Origin: Alphaproteobacteria bacterium
GTDB lineage: Bacteria > Pseudomonadota > Alphaproteobacteria > Holosporales > Holosporaceae
Direction of reading: 5' to 3'
DNA length: 6,646 nucleotides
NCBI GenBank assembly: GCA_016870135.1
Contig: VGCF01000041.1
Coordinates: 1-6,646 of the forward strand
Shown in pieces: positions 1 through 5,196 of the stretch. How positions within the stretch are numbered: position 1 is the first letter of the stretch; every line of letters starts with the position of its first letter. The position numbers and the translations under genes are program-made. The notes beneath the pieces were generated by a model. That model made no database searches. It was given only the letters and a program-made list of their open reading frames with translations, and was not told the DNA's origin.

Positions 1-563
1 GATTGCAAGACGGATTAATTGACCCACAAAGAGAATATTTTCTTTTGGACTCAGGATTAACCAAAATCAGTTTAGCCTATTTAAAAACCTATGGTTTATT
101 GGGGACCATCGCAGGAGGAATAGCCGCCGGAGCCTGTATTCGCTATTTAGGTTATCGCAAGGCCTTAACATTAGGACTGATGGTACATGGGGGTGCTGGG
201 GGATTGATGTACCTATCCAGTCTTTACGCTGGAGTGGCCTCGTGGTCTGAATACCTGTTAAAAATAGCCTATTGTTTAGAGCAAACCACCAAAGGATGGT
301 CCACCATCACCATATTCTCATTTCAATTGCTGTGTTGTCAGGGGCGAAACATCATGACGCAATTGGCATTATTCAGCGCCTTATCCGATCTGGGCATGAA
401 AGTTATTTCGGCGCGCTCTGGATGGTTGGCCCAAGAGTTTGGCTGGTCCGCATTAATGGGGGTGGCCGCATTATCTGGTTTGCCTGCCCTGTCCCTAATC
501 CCCCATCTGTTTTCACGAACCTTTATCGGGGAAAAAACAGCCATACCCAAAACCCCATCGTGA
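1..563 (+). CDS. ampG: AmpG-like MFS transporter, C-terminal part (5' end outside window)
   Basis: This frame is open to the left edge and ends at TGA 561-563, so only the last ~187 residues are seen; the TTG at position 3 is probably an internal codon. The segment is strongly hydrophobic, with several membrane helices. A helix pair contains TIAGGIAAGACIRYLGYRKAL, whose basic loop is typical of major facilitators. Further on are a QLALFSALSDLG stretch and a GWLAQEFGWSALMG stretch, followed by a last hydrophobic helix rich in Leu and Pro. This order (QFALLSAL, then G-W, then GW before the final helix) matches the C-terminal half of AmpG, the inner-membrane permease importing GlcNAc-anhydroMurNAc muropeptides for cell-wall recycling. 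AmpG-like paralogues are common in intracellular alphaproteobacteria and may carry other substrates, so the family is firmer than the substrate. The short tail after the last helix is hydrophilic. Confidence 0.72.
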   Translation, partial: LQDGLIDPQREYFLLDSGLTKISLAYLKTYGLLGTIAGGIAAGACIRYLGYRKALTLGLMVHGGAGGLMYLSSLYAGVASWSEYLLKIAYCLEQTTKGWSTITIFSFQLLCCQGRNIMTQLALFSALSDLGMKVISARSGWLAQEFGWSALMGVAALSGLPALSLIPHLFSRTFIGEKTAIPKTPS

Positions 564-667
564 TTAGGCTATAACCCAATCCATACAATGGAAAACAATA
601 CTGACGATCTGTTTTTTAAAACCATGGAAAAATTCCACAGGACATTTTTTCAAAAAATATCTTCTTC

Positions 668-696
668 TTTATATTTTCCTAAATTTTTTGTATAAT
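668..696 (+). promoter_or_regulatory. Putative sigma-70 promoter of greA
   Basis: A perfect TATAAT lies at 691-696. TTTATA at 668-673, 17 bp upstream, is a 4/6 match to TTGACA. The predicted start near 703 would give a leader of about 26 nt before the greA ATG. The rest of the 564-728 gap is A/T rich and holds a 7-bp palindrome (ATTTTTTCAAAAAAT, 644-658), but no convincing terminator for the upstream transporter gene. Confidence 0.6.
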
Positions 697-728
697 CATA
701 CCTTTATCGACAAAAGTGATTTTTAACC

Positions 729-1217
729 ATGATACCTATGACACCACGCGGCTTGGGTCAGCTGCAAAAAGAACTGCAATCTCTTTTAACCATCGATCGT
801 CCAGCGGTCATCGAGGATATTGCTCGTGCACGTCAATATGGGGATTTATCTGAAAATGCAGAATATCATGCCGCCAGAGAAAAGCAGCGCCATATCGAAG
901 ACCGCATTCGCCAATTAGAGCACAAAATTAACAATGCCAATGTCATTGATGTGGCCACATTATCAGGTCCAAAAATTGTGTTCGGTGCCATTGTCACATT
1001 ATATGACGAGGATAAAATGAAATCATCCACCTATCAAATTGTAGGTATGGACGAGGCCGATTTGGCACAAAAGAAAATAGCGATTGATTCAGCTCTGGCC
1101 AGGGAATTGATTGGTAAAGAAGAAAAGGCCAGCATCGAATTATCCACACCTGGCGGCGAAAAGCATTATGTCATTGAAAAAGTTGAATACAAAGCCCATT
1201 TTGGTTCAGAAACATGA
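729..1217 (+). CDS. greA: Transcription elongation factor GreA
   Basis: GreA enters the RNA polymerase secondary channel and stimulates cleavage of backtracked transcripts, rescuing stalled complexes. At 162 residues this is close to the usual ~158. The N-terminal antiparallel coiled coil (about residues 5-78) carries the signature GDLSENAEYHAAREKQ, with the acidic tip residues Asp39 and Glu42 that coordinate the catalytic metal. The C-terminal FKBP-like domain contains the usual GAIVTLYD, YQIVGMDEAD and SALARELIGKE segments. ATG 729 gives MIPMTPRGL, matching the family start (…IPMTPEG); there is no strong Shine-Dalgarno sequence before it, only a weak purine stretch. It ends at TGA. murI follows after 91 bp with no obvious terminator between, so read-through into murI is possible. 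Confidence 0.97.
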   Translation: MIPMTPRGLGQLQKELQSLLTIDRPAVIEDIARARQYGDLSENAEYHAAREKQRHIEDRIRQLEHKINNANVIDVATLSGPKIVFGAIVTLYDEDKMKSSTYQIVGMDEADLAQKKIAIDSALARELIGKEEKASIELSTPGGEKHYVIEKVEYKAHFGSET

Positions 1218-1261
1218 TGGATGGGATGTTTCAAAAAACGTCCCCCCGATCTGGGGTGTAT

Positions 1262-1323
1262 GGATTGAAATGAAACGATGAATCTGAACAAAGGATTGAA
1301 AGGAAACGATGAATCTGAACAAA
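1262..1323 (+). repeat. 31-bp tandem duplication spanning the murI translation start
   Basis: Copies 1262-1292 and 1293-1323 are identical except at position 10 (T1271 versus G1302). Each holds a purine stretch, an ATG and the first codons of murI. The single difference falls in the Shine-Dalgarno sequence: the downstream copy has AAAGGA four bases before ATG 1309, while the upstream copy has AAATGA. Since 31 is not a multiple of three, the two ATGs are in different frames. Confidence 0.95.
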
Positions 1324-1349
1324 GTATCCCCAATCATCGGTATTTTTGA
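1278..1349 (+). other. Possible upstream ORF (23 codons) overlapping the murI start out of frame
   Basis: The ATG of the first repeat copy (1278) opens a frame of 23 codons ending at TGA 1347-1349, 40 bases inside murI. It is plus two relative to murI. Its Shine-Dalgarno region is weakened (AAATGA) compared with the murI copy. Whether it is translated cannot be told from sequence; it may be only a by-product of the duplication. The peptide resembles nothing known to me. Confidence 0.3.
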
Positions 1350-2124
1350 CAGTGGTATTGGCGGTTTAACCGTATTAAAAGCGCTTTGCTCTGCCTTACC
1401 CCAGTACAATTTTCTGTATTTGGCTGATTTTGGTTATGCCCCCTATGGCAATCGAACAGAGGAAGACATCGTACAGCGCAGTAAAACAATCGTACATTGG
1501 ATGGAGAAACGTGGCGTATCATTGGTGGTGGCCGCCTGTCATACCAGCACGTCTGTATTAACGGAAGAACATACAGCTGGCATTTCAACACCCATTGTCA
1601 CGATGCTGGAGCCCACACTGGATGGTATTCTGCATCACCCCAACAGAACCTATTGGAAAAAGGGCATTGCCATTCTGGGCACAGCGCTCACCATCCAAAA
1701 AGGAACCTTGGCTGTTGCCCTTCAATCCCATGGGTTTGATTTACCCATTTATCCTGTAGCGTGCCCATCATTGGCAGGATTGATAGAGTCTTGCGACGCG
1801 CAGAGTGTCATAACGTACTTGAAATCCCATGTTTTTGAATCCTTTGCGCGCCACCCTGTGGATATGATGGTTTATGGGTGCACCCATTATCCACTGATGG
1901 AACCTTGGCTATTGGGTCATGACACACCACATATTTTACGCATGGATCCTGCAGAACACGTGGCCAGGGCGGTGGGTGGTGCTCTATCGGTTTCTGGACC
2001 TGTTGCCAGAGGAGATACAACGCCACGGGTGTGTTTTTATCATACGGGTACGCAGCAAGGCCCTGAACAATTGGCCAAACACTGGCCTAATCCAGTCACC
2101 AGCACGCATACCCAGTTGGTGTAA
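1309..2124 (+). CDS. murI: Glutamate racemase MurI
   Basis: MurI interconverts L- and D-glutamate in the cytoplasm, supplying D-Glu for the peptidoglycan stem peptide (added by MurD). At 271 residues the length is normal. Seen motifs: IGIFDSGIGGLTVL with catalytic-site Asp14 and Ser15; ADFGYAPYGNRTEEDI; the first catalytic Cys77 in VVAACHTSTS; ILGTALTIQKG; PVACPSLAGLIE; and the second catalytic Cys191 in YGCTHYPLM, followed by His193. Both proton-transfer cysteines are present. The usual ACNTAS block is ACHTST here, an Asn-to-His change next to Cys77, and the usual GVIEP is TMLEP. The start is set by AAAGGA four bases before ATG 1309, in the second copy of a tandem duplication. It converges with minus-strand genes. 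AspR-type racemases share the fold, but the GCTHYP and FDSGIGG motifs favour MurI. Confidence 0.93.
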   Translation: MNLNKVSPIIGIFDSGIGGLTVLKALCSALPQYNFLYLADFGYAPYGNRTEEDIVQRSKTIVHWMEKRGVSLVVAACHTSTSVLTEEHTAGISTPIVTMLEPTLDGILHHPNRTYWKKGIAILGTALTIQKGTLAVALQSHGFDLPIYPVACPSLAGLIESCDAQSVITYLKSHVFESFARHPVDMMVYGCTHYPLMEPWLLGHDTPHILRMDPAEHVARAVGGALSVSGPVARGDTTPRVCFYHTGTQQGPEQLAKHWPNPVTSTHTQLV

Positions 2125-2138
2125 CCCCTTGTATCCTT

Positions 2139-2291
2139 CTATTTTCTATGGGTTTTTGTTTTTGGGTCCATCCCCAGCTGTGCTTTTAAAAAACCATCCA
2201 TAACATGGTGGACGTCTTCTTTGGCGCAGGTAAACTCATTGGCTACCAAAACAAAGACTTTTTCCTGTTTAGAATGGATCCATAGAGGCAC
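2139..2291 (-). CDS. Doubtful small ORF (50 aa) between murI and the NTP pyrophosphatase gene
   Basis: On the minus strand a frame open from about 2417 ends at TAG 2141-2139. It has no ATG; GTG 2291-2289 is a possible start, giving 50 residues beginning VPLWIHSKQEKVFVLVANEF and ending in a basic KTKTHRK tail. The stretch has a beta-strand-like run (KVFVLVANEF) and then a helix-like segment, so it looks more protein-like than the plus strand here. It lies in another frame just after the preceding gene's stop, so it might be a remnant or the shifted tail of a longer protein. No Shine-Dalgarno sequence is seen. I do not recognise a family. Confidence 0.3.
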   Translation of the reverse strand: MPLWIHSKQEKVFVLVANEFTCAKEDVHHVMDGFLKAQLGMDPKTKTHRK

Positions 2292-2307
2292 TGATTGCGA
2301 GGATATC

Positions 2308-2715
2308 TTAACCCTGTTGATCGTACTCTGGATAATCTTGTGGCCGCTGAATATAATAATCCACCTTAGGATGATTTTCGGGTATTTCGATGTAATCGAT
2401 GCATACTGGGTTTAAAAAACCACCTTTTTCCGATGTTTTTTGTTCAGCCAACGCCACAACTTGGGAAAAATCCAGGTCATGATATTGGGCCAAGGCCTTT
2501 AAAACCTCTAGAACATCGCCTATTTCTTCTGAAACCTCTCTTGGGGTGATGGCTGCGCACAACTCATCGGCTTCTTCGACCAGTTTGTTTTTCAAGCGTT
2601 GAACGTACTCATCCCCATTCACTTCATGACTCACCACATTGATTCCTGTGTTCCGCATCATCTGGGGTAAATGGTCTCGAATCATCTTATTAAAATAAAA
2701 ACGACGATTTTTCAT
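2308..2715 (-). CDS. MazG-like all-alpha NTP pyrophosphatase (house-cleaning type)
   Basis: A 135-residue protein whose start (FYFNKMIRDHLPQMM) matches the 'KLVRDxIPE' opening of small predicted house-cleaning nucleoside triphosphate pyrophosphatases, distant relatives of MazG and HisE. The metal-binding signature is intact: EEADE (Glu47, Glu48, Glu51), then EIGD (Glu64, Asp67), spaced as in EExxE…ExxD. A KTSEKGGF block near residue 94-100 also fits the family, which usually stops around 105; here about 30 more residues follow (Tyr, Pro and Asp rich, ending YPEYDQQG). Such enzymes hydrolyse (d)NTPs, often non-canonical ones, to NMP and pyrophosphate; the substrate here is unknown. ATG 2715 lies 6 bp after the last stop of the broken Nudix gene, so both were probably co-transcribed. 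No clear Shine-Dalgarno sequence is seen. Confidence 0.75.
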   Translation of the reverse strand: MKNRRFYFNKMIRDHLPQMMRNTGINVVSHEVNGDEYVQRLKNKLVEEADELCAAITPREVSEEIGDVLEVLKALAQYHDLDFSQVVALAEQKTSEKGGFLNPVCIDYIEIPENHPKVDYYIQRPQDYPEYDQQG

Positions 2716-2721
2716 AATGTT

Positions 2722-3215
2722 TTACTTGTAAGGGGTTTGCCAAAAATGATTCTGAACCGTGGGGTTAAATATGTCAACAATAAAGATTTGATCGGTTTTA
2801 ATCCACTCTGGTATTCAATCTTTTAAAATGGTTGGCCTTAAGTCTAACTTCTGAACATCGGATAATCGAACCCATTCTGGTTTTTCGAAATAATCATGAC
2901 CCTGGACCTGGTCATGCATGATTAATGGGATGTTTTTTCAAATAAAAGTAAGCTCTTGTTTTTTAAAAAACCAATTTTTTTATAGTTTAGCTCTATAATC
3001 CCCAATACTTTTTCGGCTTTTAATCGAATACCGCATGCTTTGAAATATTCTCGTTGCAGCGCGTTTTGGATCCTTTCTCCACCCTCAACCTGCCCACCAG
3101 GCAGGTTATAGCGCAGACCACCCAATTGACGCATCAACAGAATGTGATCAGAGTCCACCACCAATGCTCGGCTGAGAACGTGACCGGATGGACGCAAAGC
3201 GATGTGGGCGCCCAA
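2722..3215 (-). pseudogene. Nudix hydrolase gene, frameshifted and with an internal stop
   Basis: From about 3215 the minus strand encodes a Nudix fold: a strand RALVVDSDHILLMRQ, then LPGGQVEGGE and the helix of the Nudix box (3095-3027). The frame stops at TAA 2924-2922, only ~97 residues in. One base (or minus two) at the A6 run (plus-strand T 2933-2938) joins it to the next frame, which reads IPLIMHDQ, then EKPEWVRLSDVQKLDLRP, a typical Nudix C-terminal end. That frame meets TGA at 2817-2815 and then continues open (IPEWIKTDQIFIVDIFNP) to TAA 2724-2722, suggesting a lost Trp codon. The repaired protein would be ~164 residues, normal for the family. The box also reads REYFKACGI where two catalytic Glu are expected. 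The start is unclear: TTG 3215 follows an in-frame TAA at 3242-3240, while an ATG pair at 3252-3247 is in another frame. Confidence 0.82.
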
Positions 3216-3282
3216 GGATAAAAAACACAGGTCGCCTTTTTATACGCATCATGTATTCGGCGACGACTGTGTTTTTCCAACC

Positions 3283-3513
3283 CTATCTCCTCAGCGCACT
3301 GAGATACAAATGCAGCAATTCTTCCTGCTCGTTAAGCTCTTCGGGTTTCATTTTACGAACCCGCAACACTTGACGCAAAATTTTGACATCAAATCCTTCT
3401 CCCTTGGCTTCGGCCATGGTGTTGCTGATATCTTCCATAATCCCTGCTTTTTGCTCATCCAAATTTTCCAAACGTTCTACAAATTGCTCTAATTTTTCCA
3501 GGCTGAGGGACAT
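3283..3513 (-). CDS. gapR: GapR nucleoid-associated protein (DUF2312)
   Basis: GapR is a small alphaproteobacterial chromosome protein; in Caulobacter it binds overtwisted AT-rich DNA ahead of forks and RNA polymerase and stimulates gyrase and topoisomerase IV. This 76-residue protein is nearly all helical. An N-terminal coiled coil (LEKLEQFVERLENLDEQKAG) is followed by the family core EAKGEGFDVKILRQVLRVRK and the C-terminal LLHLYLSALRR. These match Caulobacter GapR closely (EAKGNGFDVKVLKKVVRIRK; LDLYLSAL). ATG 3513 is preferred over an ATG at 3594, because the family begins just before the coiled coil and the 27 extra residues look non-coding. It is slightly shorter than the ~89 residues of Caulobacter GapR. 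It ends at TAG 3285-3283, about 68 bp before the best Nudix start, so it may head that minus-strand unit. Confidence 0.93.
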   Translation of the reverse strand: MSLSLEKLEQFVERLENLDEQKAGIMEDISNTMAEAKGEGFDVKILRQVLRVRKMKPEELNEQEELLHLYLSALRR

Positions 3514-3525
3514 GACCGGTCTCTT

Positions 3526-3540
3526 ATTATATTTATCATA
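3526..3540 (-). promoter_or_regulatory. Candidate -10 elements for gapR
   Basis: Minus-strand TATAAT at 3531-3526 would start transcription around 3519, leaving only ~6 nt before the gapR ATG. TATGAT at 3540-3535 would leave ~15 nt. Neither has a recognisable -35 at 16-18 bp, so the promoter is tentative. Confidence 0.35.
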
Positions 3541-3745
3541 TCTTAACCCATTTTTAAAACAGAGTGTAGATCGTCTTTGAATGAAAACAGCCACCCCCTA
3601 GAGTAGGAAAGGCCATGAAAAGTCCGTGCTCGTGCCGCCCATAATGGACTGGAAAAGGAACAGATGATGATGAAGGAAAAATGACCGTATTTTTATGGAA
3701 ACAACCAAAAAACAGAAAATCTTCTGGATCTCGGTTATTGCCAAG

Positions 3746-3777
3746 CATAAGTTTTAAATGAGGTCAAAAAACTTACG
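3746..3777 (-). terminator. AT-rich hairpin just downstream of tRNA-Glu
   Basis: TAAGTTTT and AAAACTTA (3748-3755 and 3768-3775) are inverted repeats with a 12-nt loop. On the minus strand the stem extends to 10 pairs, including one G-U. It starts 8 nt past the tRNA 3' end. No U run follows, so it is a weak terminator or processing signal at best. Confidence 0.3.
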
Positions 3778-3785
3778 AAAACACG

Positions 3786-3858
3786 CACCCTCTAGGGGAA
3801 TCGAACCCCTGTTACCGCCTTGAGAAGGCGATGTCCTAGGCCTCTAGACGAAGAGGGC
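3786..3858 (-). tRNA. tRNA-Glu (anticodon CTC)
   Basis: The minus strand folds into a full cloverleaf. The acceptor stem GCCCTCT/AGAGGGT has a G1-U72 end, as in alphaproteobacterial tRNA-Glu. The D arm contains GTCTAGAGGCCTAGGAC. The anticodon stem TCGCC/GGCGG encloses loop TTCTCAA with anticodon CTC, which reads GAG. The T arm is CAGGGGTTCGATTCCCCT. The discriminator is G73 and CCA is not encoded (the next bases are CGT). A minus-strand TATAAA at 3871-3866 may be its -10 element, although it sits very close to the tRNA 5' end. Confidence 0.95.
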
Positions 3859-4043
3859 GTATTCATTTATAAGGATACGCATTTTTTCAAAAAAGTCTAG
3901 ATGGAAAAATAAAAAATATAGGATTTTTTCACGCGAACCAAAAAAGAGATCAACAGGGAGCCCAGGCTTGCCATTACGGGTTGTGCACCTAGACAGATCC
4001 TGGTAAAACCGTTATCAGTAAAGAAAACAGTTGCCTCTGCATC

Positions 4044-5186
4044 ATGATCACGCTAAACCCAGCACCCCCATCCAAAGGAACGATCTTGCTCTTGTGCGGT
4101 GGATTTTCCGTGGAACACGAGGTTTCTCTCAACAGTGCCCGCTTTGTCGCACAGCACATCGATGCAACAGAGTATCGCATTGCGGTGGTGATTGTGGGCC
4201 ACGATCGTCAGTGGATTCATGTCCCCTATCAAGCCTTTTTGGAGGGTGAGCATCGGGGAAACCCTGTGTATTTGCGACACCATCAGGGACTAACGGCTTT
4301 GGCAGGAGAGCACATCTGCGAACCCATTCACATGGTTTTTCCGGTTATTCATGGAACAGGCGGAGAAGATGGCCGTATCCAGGGTTTTCTGGACCATATG
4401 AACTTGCCCTATGTCGGTAATGATGTGTTTGCATCGGCCGCCTGTATGGATAAAATTGCAACCAAACAGATTTTACAAGCCAATGGTTTACCCGTTGTTC
4501 CTTTTTTGACTCTGTCTCGTTCGGACACCATTCCAACCTATGCTGCGGCTTGTCATGATCTGCAATCCCATGTTTTGGTCATCAAGCCAGCCACATCCGG
4601 ATCATCTGTGGGTATATCCAAGGTCGACCAGGAAAAGGATTATGACGAGATGGTCAAGCGGGCCTTCATGTACGCCAATCGCATTCTGATCGAGCGCGCC
4701 ATGACAGGGGCAGAGGTAGAGTGTGCCATTTTGGGTAATGGGTGTGCTGTGGCCTCTGGTGTAGGAGAAATTGTGGTGCATAATGCCGATAAAATGTATT
4801 CATACGAGGCAAAATACCTTGATCCACAAGAAAAGCAAGCCAATGTTCATGTCACGGCTGTCACCATTGATGCCGCAACCCAAGAACGCGTACGCGCCCT
4901 GGCACTGCGGGCGTTTCATGCCATGACGTGCTCTGGACTGGCACGTATTGACTTTTTTGTGACATCAGAGGGTGTGTTCATCAACGAACTGAACACCATG
5001 CCCGGATTTACCGCCATCAGCCTGTATTCTCAGCTGTGGCAAAAAGAAGGCCTGTCCCCAAAGGCGTTGATTGAGCGGTTGCTGTATTATGCCCAAGAGC
5101 GCTTTGATCTGAACGCCACTCTTGTTCATCACTATAACCAAGGGCATCATAAAAAAGACCTTGCGCCGGGTGCCCCAACATGCTGA
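4044..5186 (+). CDS. ddl: D-alanine--D-alanine ligase
   Basis: This ATP-grasp enzyme joins two D-Ala to make the dipeptide that MurF adds to peptidoglycan precursors. Its 380 residues resemble the longer DdlA-type ligases. Motifs: GGFSVEHEVSLNSA with Glu24 (first D-Ala amino contact); HGTGGEDGRIQGFLD near 103-117; ACMDK at 133-137; ATP-binding KPATSGSSVGISKV (from Lys181, with the Ser187/Ser188 pair); the omega-loop YEAKY (Lys257, Tyr258), which is the D-Ala-type signature rather than that of D-lactate ligases; and the metal site Asp303 (ARIDFF), Glu315 and Asn317 (INELNTMPGF). All key residues are kept. ATG 4044 has no clear Shine-Dalgarno sequence. The C-terminal ~20 residues (HHYNQGHHKKDL…) extend beyond the usual fold. 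The PotF-like gene begins 10 bp after its TGA. The 185-bp region upstream to tRNA-Glu shows no strong promoter. Confidence 0.96.
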   Translation: MITLNPAPPSKGTILLLCGGFSVEHEVSLNSARFVAQHIDATEYRIAVVIVGHDRQWIHVPYQAFLEGEHRGNPVYLRHHQGLTALAGEHICEPIHMVFPVIHGTGGEDGRIQGFLDHMNLPYVGNDVFASAACMDKIATKQILQANGLPVVPFLTLSRSDTIPTYAAACHDLQSHVLVIKPATSGSSVGISKVDQEKDYDEMVKRAFMYANRILIERAMTGAEVECAILGNGCAVASGVGEIVVHNADKMYSYEAKYLDPQEKQANVHVTAVTIDAATQERVRALALRAFHAMTCSGLARIDFFVTSEGVFINELNTMPGFTAISLYSQLWQKEGLSPKALIERLLYYAQERFDLNATLVHHYNQGHHKKDLAPGAPTC

Positions 5187-5196
5187 AATAAAGGGG

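Larger units (their letters stand above)
3514..3785. other. Intergenic region between gapR and tRNA-Glu
   Basis: No convincing gene is seen. A 64-codon minus-strand frame (3748-3554) is low in family-like features and is treated as chance. The stretch holds a likely gapR -10 element (TATAAT on the minus strand, 3531-3526, very close to the ATG) with an alternative TATGAT at 3540-3535. Neither has a good -35 box. A hairpin lies next to the tRNA 3' end. Confidence 0.5.

Noticed and set aside
644..658. ATTTTTTCAAAAAAT palindrome, partly repeated at 3881
   Set aside because: Low-complexity A/T runs are common here; a one-base loop cannot form a terminator, and there is no wider similarity between the sites.
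1238..1260. Terminator between greA and murI (CCCC GATCT GGGG)
   Set aside because: The stem is only four pairs and no T run follows.
2221..2415. 64-codon plus-strand frame opposite the NTP pyrophosphatase gene
   Set aside because: It is antisense to a well-supported gene and shows no recognisable features.
2815..2817. TGA read as Trp by genetic code change
   Set aside because: TGA ends greA, ddl and the AmpG-like gene at the expected protein ends, so it works as a stop in this genome.
3514..3594. Longer gapR form starting at 3594
   Set aside because: The extra 27 residues are basic and unlike the family, and would overlap the likely -10 elements; GapR proteins begin just before the coiled coil.
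3554..3748. 64-codon minus-strand frame between gapR and tRNA-Glu
   Set aside because: Composition is irregular, no family features or ribosome binding site, and it spans the hairpin edge and the region upstream of gapR.
5122..5196. PotF-like start at ATG 5122 inside ddl
   Set aside because: It would put ~25 basic residues ahead of the signal segment and overlap ddl by 65 bp; ATG 5197 follows a purine-rich AAGGGG and leaves a normal signal peptide.
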